Part shown: piece after piece, positions 36,256 through 44,752 of the stretch
Layout of the letters: every line of letters begins with the position of its first letter
Position numbering within the stretch: position 1 is the first letter of the stretch
Assembly (NCBI GenBank): GCA_015066345.1
Contig: SVOQ01000010.1
Span: 1-64,000, forward strand
Direction: 5' to 3'
DNA length: 64,000 nt
Source of the DNA: Oscillospiraceae bacterium
GTDB taxonomy: Bacteria; Bacillota; Clostridia; Oscillospirales; Acutalibacteraceae
Notes under the pieces: generated by a model
Told to the model about the DNA's origin: nothing
The model's database searches: none
What the model saw: the letters and a program-made list of their open reading frames with translations, nothing else
Program-made: the position numbers and the translations under genes

Positions 36256-37797
36256 ATGAAGAATCAATCTAAGTTGTTAAATAAATACTGTGATCCGTTT
36301 TCCAACAAAGCAAAAGAATTAGCTTTGAAATTTGACTCAGCAACTATTGATAAAGATACAAAAAAGCTCAAAAGCCTATTAGGTGAAGCTGGAGGCATTT
36401 TGAAACAAGAGAATGATGCTTCTAAGGCTATGATTTATTACTCTTTAGGAACTGCATATGATGATTTGTCAAGGTTAACCGGAAGTCAAACGGAAGAGGC
36501 TTTTCAAAAAGTATTGTATTGTTTTAGAAAAAGTATCAATCTGATTGAACAAGATGAATACACAAAAGATATATATCGCCCATATGTACTTGGTTTAAAA
36601 GAGATTCTTTATACCAACTACGCAAATGCGTTAGACCATTGTGGCAGAAAAATTGCGGCAATTGAACAGTATAAAAAGGCTTTATCTATCCATATGGACT
36701 TCGGAATGGCCCTTGGGAACTTAGGGCGAGTTTATCAACATTATGGTATGCTTGAGTACGATGATAATCATAGGGACTTGTTTCATTATTTTGCATATCA
36801 TTACTTAAACAATGCAATTAATTGCAATGATCCTAATACTTATGATGCTGCTAAAAAGTGTTTTAAGGATACCATTGATGTGTATGCACCTGAGTATGTT
36901 GAAAATGTACTTACCTCGGATTTATCTTTTAACCAATATGTATATGATATCCCCGAAGAACTCGCCTATAGAGAATGGTGTTTGCATAATGGTTTGTTTT
37001 TAAATACATTGAATGATTTACCCGTTGCTGAACTTTGTTTTGCGAGAGATGTCATACAGCTTCCAAGTATGATTGTTGGCATACATGATAAACCGATATT
37101 TCATGGAATGTTTAGTCAGCTTAAGCAAGAATATGTTTATGCACGATATCTTTATTACGATACTCTTAACTCGTGTGATGAACCTCACTTTGCTGATAAG
37201 GAAACATATATAAAATCGCATACCGATTATGCTCAATATTCAATTCGGTTGGAAAAATTAAAAACATCATTCAAAACACTTTACGGTATGTTTGATAAAA
37301 TTGCCTTTTTCCTTGAACATTATTTTGATTTGGGAATAAAGGAGCGAGATATTAATTTTCGTTCGATTTGGCAAGATTCTGCCGGATTCGGAAAGAAGAA
37401 ATATCAATACAAGCAAAAACTTGATCCGGATAAAAATTTTGCTTTGTCGTCGTTATATTGGATTAGTAAAGATTTCTTCGAGAAGTTTGAAGATTCTCCA
37501 AATCCCGAGTTAAAAAGAATCAAAGATATTCGTGATGCATTAGAGCACAAGTATGTAAAAATTAATGATTATATTTTTAACGATAGAATTGAAGATTATG
37601 GCGATGGATTAGCTTTATACGTATCTGAAAAAGAAATGTATGATGCAACATTTATGTTGCTGAAAATTCTTCGTGAAGCAATAATAAATTTATCTTTATG
37701 CGTGAATATAGCTGAAGAACCAAAAAGAGAGGCATCAAAAGATAAACTAATAATGCCTATTAGTCTTATGGATTATGAAGATGAGTGGAAAATATAG
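36256..37797 (+). CDS. TPR protein with C-terminal LA2681-like HEPN domain
   Basis: 513 aa. The N-terminal two-fifths contain tetratricopeptide-like helices (AMIYYSLGTAYDDLSR; TNYANALDHCGRKIAAIEQY; MALGNLGRVYQHYG). The C-terminal part (about 280-490) matches the LA2681-type HEPN domain: LKQEYVYARYLYYDTL, LYGMFDKIAFFLEHYFDLGI and the RNase motif RDALEH (Arg426, His431; Rx4H). HEPN proteins of this kind are thought to be RNases in defence or toxin systems. The start is uncertain: ATG 36256 or TTG 36247, neither with a clear SD. Base use is more AT-rich than the housekeeping genes. Association with the methylase suggests a joint defence function (inference). Confidence 0.75.
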   Translation: MKNQSKLLNKYCDPFSNKAKELALKFDSATIDKDTKKLKSLLGEAGGILKQENDASKAMIYYSLGTAYDDLSRLTGSQTEEAFQKVLYCFRKSINLIEQDEYTKDIYRPYVLGLKEILYTNYANALDHCGRKIAAIEQYKKALSIHMDFGMALGNLGRVYQHYGMLEYDDNHRDLFHYFAYHYLNNAINCNDPNTYDAAKKCFKDTIDVYAPEYVENVLTSDLSFNQYVYDIPEELAYREWCLHNGLFLNTLNDLPVAELCFARDVIQLPSMIVGIHDKPIFHGMFSQLKQEYVYARYLYYDTLNSCDEPHFADKETYIKSHTDYAQYSIRLEKLKTSFKTLYGMFDKIAFFLEHYFDLGIKERDINFRSIWQDSAGFGKKKYQYKQKLDPDKNFALSSLYWISKDFFEKFEDSPNPELKRIKDIRDALEHKYVKINDYIFNDRIEDYGDGLALYVSEKEMYDATFMLLKILREAIINLSLCVNIAEEPKREASKDKLIMPISLMDYEDEWKI

Positions 37798-38033
37798 TCA
37801 ACAAAACTTTATCGCTTTAAAGTATTGACATATACTTTTTATGTGCTACAAATCATTTGCAATTGTAAATGAGGAGTGTTTCAGGTGGGTGTGAATCCGC
37901 CGGGGTTAGTGTTTTTGTTCCGTGATACTGTGATTGATACGGTTTTTGGGCAAAAAACTTAAAAACATCAGTTTTGACCCCTCAGAAACCCTTATTTTAC
38001 ATGCCTTTTCACAAGTTAAATATCAAAACTAAG

Positions 38034-38049
38034 TGAGTGGGAATAATAC
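38034..38049 (+). repeat. direct repeat, right end of guaA island (attR)
   Basis: tgagtgggaataatac, identical over 16 bp to the copy at the guaA stop codon. Confidence 0.85.
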
Positions 38050-38130
38050 AAATTATTCTTGCAAAACTCATTTATTCTCAAAAGGGTAATTTAGTTTATC
38101 CTTTCCTGAATTTTGAATAACAAAGATTTA

Positions 38131-38167
38131 GACACTGTACATCATCGGATGTGCAGTGTCTTTTTTT
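38131..38167 (+). terminator. rho-independent terminator, probably the ancestral guaA terminator
   Basis: Stem gacactg.acatc / gatgt.cagtgtc with loop atcg (38131-38160), followed by seven T. Confidence 0.85.
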
Positions 38168-38284
38168 CTTTATGTTTTTATAAAGGGTGTTTAGCGTATA
38201 AAAAAGGTGAATAAGAGTCAAAAAATATTTTGTATATATTTTCACTAATATTTTATATATTTTTCACTAATTTTTTATAAATTA

Positions 38285-38313
38285 TTGATACTCGGAAAAT
38301 TTTTTGTTATAGT
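38285..38313 (+). promoter_or_regulatory. promoter of the GH3 gene
   Basis: TTGATA (38285-38290), 17-bp spacer, TATAGT (38308-38313), 37 bp before the ATG. Confidence 0.7.
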
Positions 38314-38350
38314 GTAACTATAGCAAATATATAAAAAGGGGAGATAACAA

Positions 38351-40966
38351 ATGAAAAAATCCAAAAAGTTAATTGCAGTGATACTCACAATTACATTAAT
38401 TTTTACTTGTTTGGTAGTTCCTGCAGTTGCAGTAAGCGGAAATATTCCCGATGATGTCGTTGCGATGTCAAGTCAGGTTGCTGTTGAAATTGAGCAAGAG
38501 GGTATAGTTCTGCTTAAAAATGTTGATGATACCTTACCGCTGGCCGGTAAGAAAGTAAATGTATTTGGTGCAGCTTCCGTTGTTCCTCTTTTAGGTGGCG
38601 CCGGTTCAGGTGCTATAACCACTCACGACCCCGTATATTTTTATGAGGCTCTTGATGAAGCCGGTATATCATATAACAGAGAACTTATGGAGCTATATGA
38701 TGAATATTGCAGTTCAGATGAGATTCTTAAAACCGGAAGTACAGTTTTCAACAACCTTCTTCAGCTTCTTCTTGCAAAAAGTTCTCTTAACGAAATGAAT
38801 CCCGATAATCTTACCGATGACGTAATGGCACGTGCTAAGGCTTTTTCAGATACTGCCATAATTGTTATAGGCAGAACAAGTGCCGAAAACACTGACCTTA
38901 CGCCCGAGATACTTAGTTTAAGCGAAACTGAAAGATCAATGGTGGATAAGGTTGCTTCAACATTCTCGGATGTTATAGTGCTTTTCAATATAGGTAACGT
39001 GATGGAGATGGGCTTCCTTGATGAGTATGAGAGCATTAAGGCTGCTGCTATTTTCTGGATTCCCGGTGAATTTGGTATGAGAGCGGTTGGGCAGATGCTC
39101 AATGGTGAAGTTAATCCATCGGGCAGACTTGCGGACACTATTGCTTATAGCATTTATGACCATCCTTCAACACAGAATTTCGGAACTTATAAATATGAGG
39201 GTGGAGAATACTATGTTGAGTATCAGGAAGGTATCTACGTAGGTTACCGTTATTTTGAAACATTTGCTAAGTATAAAGTTCAGTATCCATTCGGATACGG
39301 TCTTTCATATACAAGCTTTACGAAAGAAATTGTATCAAAAAGTACCGATAATGGTAAAATACGTGTTGATGTAAAGGTCACTAACACCGGTGACGTCAGT
39401 GGTAAGGATGCTGTACAGATTTATTACAGTGCCCCTTACACAGGTGAAATTGAGAAAAGTGCAATAGCCTTGGGTGGTTATGAAAAATCAAAGCTCCTTG
39501 CCCCAAATGAAAGCGAAATTGTAACTGTTGAATTTGACATAAATGGTATGGCTTCTTACGACAGGGTTAATAATGAGGCGTGGGTTCTTGAAAAAGGCGA
39601 TTACCGAATAATTCTTGGCGAGAATGTTCGTGAGCATATCGATACATTTACAGTTACTTTAGATGAAGAGATTGTTGTTAAAACTGATAATAATTCGGGA
39701 AATGAAATTAAAAATCTTTTTGACGATGTATATTCAGATTTTACAATTCTTTCAAGAACGGATGCAGTAGCAACATATCCGGCCGCAAGACAGCTTGTTA
39801 AGACTGATGCTATTAAAAAGGCAGATAAGTATCCTGCTCCCACCAAAGAAGGCACTGCTCCTAAAATGGGAGTAACTTATAGCACAGGGGTAATCACTCT
39901 TCAAGATGTTTACGAAAATGAAGAGCTTATGGATGCTTTCTTAGACCAGCTCACCCTTGATGAAATGATTAACCTTGTTGCTCGTGGAGGCTATCAAACG
40001 CACGGTATTGAAAGACTTGGTGTTCCTCAGACATGGGATAATGATGGACCCTCCAGTATAAAAGGTGCCCATGGTATTGCGTATACTGATAGTGGTACTG
40101 CATATCCTTGTGCTACCGCAATTGCTTGTACGTGGAATAAAGAGCTTGCAAACAGAATGGGTGACAGTGTAGGTATTGAAGCAAGAAGCATTGGTACTGA
40201 TATCTGGTATGCACCCGGTGTAAATATCCACAGAAATCCCATGGGTGGCAGAAACTTTGAGTATTTCTCAGAAGACCCGGTACTTTCAGGTACAATGGGT
40301 GCCGAAATTATTAATGGTGCATGGGGTCAGGGGCTTGTTACAACTATTAAACATTTTGTTATGAATGATCAGGAATCCCAACGTGCCGGTGTGTTTACTT
40401 GGGCAGATGAACAGACAATGCGTGAAATCTATCTTAAAGCATTTGAAATTCCTGTGAAAAAATCTGCTTGTCACGGTGTTATGTCCGCTTATAACAGAAT
40501 TGGTACTGATTGGTGCGGTGCAAGTTCAGAACTTCTGAAAGATTTGCTTCGCAAAGAATGGGGATATGAAGGTTATGTTGTTTCCGACTATTCTAATAAC
40601 TTTGTCGGTAATGGTTATATGAGCCCTGTACTGGCAATTTATAATGGTAATGATACAATGCTAACAGGCGTTTGGTTTCTTAATATGCCATCACACGTTG
40701 CTGCCATCGAAATTCAGTATTATGCAGACCCAATAGGTTTTGGTACGGCAATGCGCGAAGCTTGTAGGAACATTATGAACGCAAAAATGAAAACTAAGGC
40801 TTTCCTTGAACCCGGTTATTTTGTTGATAATGAGGACCTTGTTATTAGTGAGGAAGATTGGGATTTCACTGAACCGTATATTGTTTCCTATCTTAACCTT
40901 GAATTTACAAACTTTGTTAATCAAATCGTTATGATATTCAGAAAGTTTATTGATTGGCACTTCTGA
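38351..40966 (+). CDS. exported GH3 beta-glucosidase-like enzyme, domain-permuted
   Basis: 871 aa with an N-terminal signal-like segment (KKLIAVILTITLIF, then AVAVSG). The usual GH3 order is reversed: the alpha/beta C-domain comes first (about 45-280: GIVLLKN, VFGAASV, IVIGRTSAEN), then a fibronectin-III-like domain (about 330-430), then the TIM-barrel domain (about 530-840) with GPSSIKGAHG, KHFVMNDQE and the nucleophile Asp in YVVSDYSNN. Such permuted enzymes are known from Ruminococcus and Butyrivibrio. No cellulosomal dockerin or sortase motif is visible; the C-terminus is an amphipathic helix. Cleaves beta-glucosides by family; the exact substrate is unknown. Confidence 0.88.
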   Translation: MKKSKKLIAVILTITLIFTCLVVPAVAVSGNIPDDVVAMSSQVAVEIEQEGIVLLKNVDDTLPLAGKKVNVFGAASVVPLLGGAGSGAITTHDPVYFYEALDEAGISYNRELMELYDEYCSSDEILKTGSTVFNNLLQLLLAKSSLNEMNPDNLTDDVMARAKAFSDTAIIVIGRTSAENTDLTPEILSLSETERSMVDKVASTFSDVIVLFNIGNVMEMGFLDEYESIKAAAIFWIPGEFGMRAVGQMLNGEVNPSGRLADTIAYSIYDHPSTQNFGTYKYEGGEYYVEYQEGIYVGYRYFETFAKYKVQYPFGYGLSYTSFTKEIVSKSTDNGKIRVDVKVTNTGDVSGKDAVQIYYSAPYTGEIEKSAIALGGYEKSKLLAPNESEIVTVEFDINGMASYDRVNNEAWVLEKGDYRIILGENVREHIDTFTVTLDEEIVVKTDNNSGNEIKNLFDDVYSDFTILSRTDAVATYPAARQLVKTDAIKKADKYPAPTKEGTAPKMGVTYSTGVITLQDVYENEELMDAFLDQLTLDEMINLVARGGYQTHGIERLGVPQTWDNDGPSSIKGAHGIAYTDSGTAYPCATAIACTWNKELANRMGDSVGIEARSIGTDIWYAPGVNIHRNPMGGRNFEYFSEDPVLSGTMGAEIINGAWGQGLVTTIKHFVMNDQESQRAGVFTWADEQTMREIYLKAFEIPVKKSACHGVMSAYNRIGTDWCGASSELLKDLLRKEWGYEGYVVSDYSNNFVGNGYMSPVLAIYNGNDTMLTGVWFLNMPSHVAAIEIQYYADPIGFGTAMREACRNIMNAKMKTKAFLEPGYFVDNEDLVISEEDWDFTEPYIVSYLNLEFTNFVNQIVMIFRKFIDWHF

Positions 40967-40973
40967 TAAATTT

Positions 40974-41000
40974 ACCGGACCCGTTTTGGGTCCGGTTTTT
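40974..41000 (+). terminator. terminator after the GH3 gene
   Basis: Perfect stem accggaccc / gggtccggt (40974-40982, 40988-40996), then a T run. Confidence 0.9.
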
Positions 41001-41023
41001 ATTTAATTGTGAATAGCCACGTA

Positions 41024-41052
41024 TTGCAAAAAAATATTGTGTGAGTTATAAT
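41024..41052 (+). promoter_or_regulatory. promoter of the sugar kinase-nucleotidyltransferase operon
   Basis: TTGCAA (41024-41029), 17-bp spacer, TATAAT (41047-41052). Confidence 0.85.
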
Positions 41053-41096
41053 GTACGAGATTAATAATGTTTTATTGTTTTGGAGAAGTTTGTATA

Positions 41097-42236
41097 ATGA
41101 ACAGCTTGAAAAATGTTGCTGAATGCTTTGAGATACAAGGTAAAATTATTAATATTGAGCATATTAATAAAGGTTATATAAATCGTACATATAAAATTGA
41201 ATCTCTTTCTGAAAATAATCACGTTCATCAATATATTCTTCAGCGAATAAATACCAATGTTTTTCCGGATGTTGATGCATTGATGAGTAATTTTCAGCTG
41301 ACTACCGCTCATTTATTTAATACCCTGAAAATGCCCGGTGAACATAAACGTGGCACAGTTCAGACATTGCGACCGACCAAAGATGGTAAACTTTACTATG
41401 AAGATTCTACCGGCGTTTGGCGTATGATGACGTACTTTGATAATGTATATTCACTTGATATTCCCGAAAACGCTGAGGTTTTCTATTATGCAGGTGTTTC
41501 CTTTGGCGGGTTTATTAAGTCGATGACTTCAGTTGACATTAATAAAGTTAAAGAAGTAATACCTAACTTTCATAATACTTTAAGTCGTTATAGGGATTTA
41601 GAATCCGCTATTTCTCGCGACCCCGTTAATCTAGTTGATGATGTGGAGGATGAGATTAAGTTTGTTCGTTCACGAACTGAAATGTTCGGAAAGATTACAG
41701 AAGCTTTAGAGAGTGGTTTAATACCTACTCGAATATGTCACAATGATTGTAATTTAAATAATATTTTATTTGATGAAATAACCCATTTACCCGTTGCTAT
41801 TATAGACCTTGATACTGTTATGCCTTCGTCACCCTTATATGATTTTGGTGATAGTATGAGAATTGGTACAAATACTGCGAAGGATGATGAGAAGGATTTA
41901 ACCAAGGTTTCTTGTGATTTGGTACTTTTTGAGTCCTACGCCCGTGGTTATTTGGAGGCTTGTGGTGATATCCTTACAAAAGAAGAGTTAGAATTACTGC
42001 CGTACGCATCCCTGATTATTACAGTGGAAGACGGTATACGATTCTTGATGGACCATATAAATGGCGATACATATTACCATATTGATTATCCGGGTCAGAA
42101 TCTCGACAGAGCTCGTACACAACTGAAACTCTTGGAAGATATGGAAATTAAACTTCCTGAAATAAGAAGAGTATTACAAAAAATCTATGATGCACAGTGC
42201 TTAGAAGCCAAGGTGTGCGAATATATTGAAATTTAA
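41097..42236 (+). CDS. phosphotransferase resembling N-acetylhexosamine 1-kinase (NahK)
   Basis: Aminoglycoside-phosphotransferase fold, 379 aa. The catalytic loop is CHNDCNLNNILFD (HxDxxxxN, Brenner motif) and the metal-binding Asp lies in AIIDLDTVM. The N-terminal INKGYINRTYKIE is the nucleotide-lobe start. NahK phosphorylates GlcNAc/GalNAc at C1 in the lacto-N-biose pathway; the adjoining nucleotidyltransferase would take the sugar-1-phosphate, which supports this role. I start at ATG 41097 (SD tggagaag); ATG 41067 would sit almost at the transcript start. Confidence 0.8.
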   Translation: MNSLKNVAECFEIQGKIINIEHINKGYINRTYKIESLSENNHVHQYILQRINTNVFPDVDALMSNFQLTTAHLFNTLKMPGEHKRGTVQTLRPTKDGKLYYEDSTGVWRMMTYFDNVYSLDIPENAEVFYYAGVSFGGFIKSMTSVDINKVKEVIPNFHNTLSRYRDLESAISRDPVNLVDDVEDEIKFVRSRTEMFGKITEALESGLIPTRICHNDCNLNNILFDEITHLPVAIIDLDTVMPSSPLYDFGDSMRIGTNTAKDDEKDLTKVSCDLVLFESYARGYLEACGDILTKEELELLPYASLIITVEDGIRFLMDHINGDTYYHIDYPGQNLDRARTQLKLLEDMEIKLPEIRRVLQKIYDAQCLEAKVCEYIEI

Positions 42237-42251
42237 AATTTGGAGAATGAA

Positions 42252-43007
42252 ATGAAATCTATCAGGGTAATTATTCCCGCTGCAGGAAAAGGTAGCAGGT
42301 TACAAAAAGTCAGTGGTGATATGCCAAAAGCTATGTTTGCAGTCGGAAACAGACCGATGTTGGAGTATGTTTTAGATAACGTATCATTTGTTGATGAAAA
42401 AGATACATACATTGTTGTTGGATGTGGTAAAGACATAATTATCAACCATTTTGGTAATAAATACACCTACATTGAACAGAAAAAACAACTCGGTACAGGA
42501 CACGCAGTTATGGAATGTACAAAAGAGTTCGAGAATTTCGACGGAAGTGTACTAATAACTTTTGGTGATATGCCTTTATTCAGGTATGAAGAAATGGAAG
42601 CAATGTGTCAACAACACATAGATAACAATGCCGATTGTACTTTGATGACTGCTGAGAATCCGTCGTTAAAGAGTTGGGCTCGTATTATCCGTGATGAAAA
42701 TGGTCATTTTTCAAGAATTGTTGAAGGCAAGGACTGTACAGCGGAACAACAAAAAATCAAAGAATTATTTTCCGGTGTTATGGTGTTTGATAGTAAGTCG
42801 CTTTTCAGGGTTTTGCCTGAGATAGGTTGTGCTAATGTACAAAAGGAGTATTACATAACCGAAGTACCTGAGTTGATGGTAAAAAAAGGTATGTCTGTTG
42901 ACACCTATTTTACAAAAGATGGCGATGATCTTCGTGGTATTAATACCCCCGAGGATTTGGAAATTTGCGATAAAATTTTGAAAAGTCGTATTGCAGGTAG
43001 ACAATAA
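42252..43007 (+). CDS. sugar-1-phosphate nucleotidyltransferase (GlmU N-domain-like)
   Basis: 251 aa, NTP-transferase fold: IIPAAGKGSRL is the nucleotide-binding loop, QLGTGHAV matches GlmU-type uridylyltransferases and TFGDMPL holds the metal-binding Asp. It has no left-handed beta-helix acetyltransferase domain, so it is not a full GlmU. It lies 15 bp after the kinase gene; likely product UDP-GlcNAc or UDP-GalNAc (inference). ATG 42252 has SD ggag. Confidence 0.85.
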   Translation: MKSIRVIIPAAGKGSRLQKVSGDMPKAMFAVGNRPMLEYVLDNVSFVDEKDTYIVVGCGKDIIINHFGNKYTYIEQKKQLGTGHAVMECTKEFENFDGSVLITFGDMPLFRYEEMEAMCQQHIDNNADCTLMTAENPSLKSWARIIRDENGHFSRIVEGKDCTAEQQKIKELFSGVMVFDSKSLFRVLPEIGCANVQKEYYITEVPELMVKKGMSVDTYFTKDGDDLRGINTPEDLEICDKILKSRIAGRQ

Positions 43008-43031
43008 TGTATTTGCCACTTTTATTATTTA

Positions 43032-43070
43032 TCTGAAAGTCAAAGTGGAATTTGGCTTTCGGATTTTTTG
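43032..43070 (+). terminator. terminator after the nucleotidyltransferase gene
   Basis: Stem tctgaaagtcaaa / tttggctttcgga (43032-43044, 43051-43063; one G-T pair and a short bulge), then six T. Confidence 0.75.
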
Positions 43071-43105
43071 TTTGAAAAAATTTTTAAAAAAATATTTAAA
43101 ATGAG

Positions 43106-43133
43106 TGAGACATTTTTGATTCTCGTTCGTTTA
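43106..43133 (+). promoter_or_regulatory. ECF-sigma-type promoter of the sigma operon
   Basis: TGAGAC (43106-43111), 16-bp spacer, CGTTTA (43128-43133). This resembles ECF promoters (TGAAAC-N16-CGT), not a sigma-A promoter, and suggests autoregulation. Confidence 0.6.
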
Positions 43134-43180
43134 ATAAGTGAAAGGAAGTAAAACAGTGCCTTTCGGAGAGGAGTTTATCA

Positions 43181-43738
43181 ATGGATAACGGTGCAAGTAG
43201 CTACCGCCGTTTCCTTGATGGTGACGATAACGCATTAACAGAAATTGTAAGAGACTATAAAGATGGCTTGATTCTGTATCTTAATGGCTTTGTTGGTAAC
43301 GTTTTTATTGCTGAAGAACTTATGGAAGAAACTTTCTTCAAGATTATTACTAAGAAACCAAAGTTTAAAGCAAAATACTCATTCAAAACCTGGCTTTATA
43401 CCATCGGGCGAAATGTTGCGATTGATTATTTAAGACGTAATTCTAAAAGAACCGAAGTTCCGATAGAAGATGTTGAGAATTATCTTGAAGAAGAGAAAAA
43501 TCTCGAGGAAATGTACATAATTGAAGAACAAAAACTCGATGTACATAAGGCGATGAAGAAACTTAATCCCGAATATGCCCAGGTTTTGTGGTTGTCATAT
43601 TTTGAGGGATTAAGTAATGAGGAAATCTCGGTTATAATGAAGAAAAACGCCCGTCAGATTATAAATCTTACATACCGTGCTAAGGGTGCGTTGAAATCAG
43701 AGCTTGAAAAGGAGGGCTTTATTTATGAAGAATTATGA
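43181..43738 (+). CDS. ECF-family RNA polymerase sigma factor
   Basis: 185 aa. Region 2 lies at about 20-85 (AEELMEETFFKI, YSFKTWLYTIGRNVAIDYLRR), region 4 at about 115-175 (YAQVLWLSYFEGLSNEEISVIM). ATG 43181 has SD ggagagg. It overlaps the next gene by 14 nt, the usual sigma/anti-sigma coupling, and has an ECF-type promoter upstream. Confidence 0.93.
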   Translation: MDNGASSYRRFLDGDDNALTEIVRDYKDGLILYLNGFVGNVFIAEELMEETFFKIITKKPKFKAKYSFKTWLYTIGRNVAIDYLRRNSKRTEVPIEDVENYLEEEKNLEEMYIIEEQKLDVHKAMKKLNPEYAQVLWLSYFEGLSNEEISVIMKKNARQIINLTYRAKGALKSELEKEGFIYEEL

Positions 43739-44723
43739 TGAAATTACAAAGAATCTGCTTGAACGCAGGGATAGTTATAATACTCATAAAAAAGAACAGA
43801 AGAAAAAAATTATAAGTATTATCGTTCCTGTTTGTTGTATCACACTGGTCACTTCTTTAGTTTTAGGAGTAATGAGAGGCGACAGCCTTAAGGATTCTTT
43901 ACAAATTGCCGTTGATGAGCAGACCCAGGGCGAGAAAGCAGAAAACGATGTATCCGATAATTCTAATAAAGTTAATAAAGAGAACACCGAAACAACGAAA
44001 AAGGTTAATAAAGGTAACAAGGGCAAAAAGCCTGATAAAAACAACAGTAAAAACGATGATGAGGTTGTTAGCGGTGAATTAACAAATACAGAGAATGCTT
44101 TAATGCCCGATTTGGGTTTAGAGGAACTCCCCGATAAACTCCACGACAATAATAAAGACCAGGATAAAGAGTTTCTTGAAAATCAGACCACAACAGAATC
44201 AATGAAAATGATTCAAAAAATCGTGGTAACCCAGATGCCTGTTAAGACGGTTTATTATCCCGGAGATAAGTTTGATTATAGGGGGTTAGAGGTTACCGGC
44301 TATTTTTCAACCGGTGAAGTAGAGGATATTACACCCTATGTTCAGATTTATAATACAATCGCTTATGGTGTAAGTGATGATTATAGAATTTACATTGAAT
44401 ACACTGATAACAGCGAAGCGATAAATCTTGCATATACCGAGTTTTCTCTTAAAGTTATCGAACCCTCTCTTGATATAACTAAAAAGAGTATTAATTTGAA
44501 TGTTGGCGAAAGTGCCGATAATTCAGTTATTACTGAGGCTAAAGGATGTAACATTACCTGGCATTCAACTGATTCGAGTGTTGTAAAGGTTGATAATGAC
44601 GGTAATATTACCGCCGTTGGTAGTGGTAGTGCATCTGTTTATGCTGAAATTTCTTATTACTATAATTCCGGTGACTGTTGTTTCAAGAAAGTTTCACCCT
44701 ATTGTAGTGTAACCGTTAATTAA
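43725..44723 (+). CDS. membrane-anchored putative anti-sigma factor with Ig-like extracellular domains
   Basis: 332 aa from ATG 43725 (SD ggaggg). A short, basic cytoplasmic N-terminus (about 1-28), one membrane helix (about 29-51), a Lys/Asn/Asp-rich linker (about 65-150), an Ig-like domain (VTQMPVKTVYYPGDKFDYRG) and a Big_2-like domain (TKKSINLNVGES, ITAVGSGSASVYAEI). Anti-sigma role is inferred from position and topology; no zinc-binding ZAS motif is present in the short N-terminus. Confidence 0.7.
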   Translation: MKNYDEITKNLLERRDSYNTHKKEQKKKIISIIVPVCCITLVTSLVLGVMRGDSLKDSLQIAVDEQTQGEKAENDVSDNSNKVNKENTETTKKVNKGNKGKKPDKNNSKNDDEVVSGELTNTENALMPDLGLEELPDKLHDNNKDQDKEFLENQTTTESMKMIQKIVVTQMPVKTVYYPGDKFDYRGLEVTGYFSTGEVEDITPYVQIYNTIAYGVSDDYRIYIEYTDNSEAINLAYTEFSLKVIEPSLDITKKSINLNVGESADNSVITEAKGCNITWHSTDSSVVKVDNDGNITAVGSGSASVYAEISYYYNSGDCCFKKVSPYCSVTVN

Positions 44724-44752
44724 ACCTATTAAGTCTTTAAGGAGGTTTTCTT

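Larger units (their letters stand above)
33396..38049 (+). mobile_element. genomic island in the 3' end of guaA carrying methylase and HEPN genes
   Basis: A 4.6-kb segment bounded by identical 16-bp repeats. It holds four ORFs (HTH regulator, nuclease-methyltransferase, small ORF, TPR-HEPN protein) with long noncoding ends. The guaA-side end contains two copies of TGTGACTAA 12 bp apart (33466-33474, 33478-33486), of unknown role. A strong terminator lies just outside the right repeat (38131-38167) and was probably guaA's own before insertion. There is no integrase gene, so it is either a remnant or is moved in trans. Confidence 0.75.
37798..38350 (+). other. noncoding right end of the island and guaA-distal DNA
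   Basis: 553 bp without a convincing gene. It holds a possible TTGACA box at 37828, a 25-codon frame at 37885-37962 (GTG start with gaggag upstream), the right repeat at 38034-38049, a strong terminator at 38131-38167, and the promoter of the next gene. Confidence 0.6.

Noticed and set aside
33396-38049. Integrase or transposase in the guaA island
   Set aside because: Looked for tyrosine-recombinase or DDE motifs in all frames and found none.
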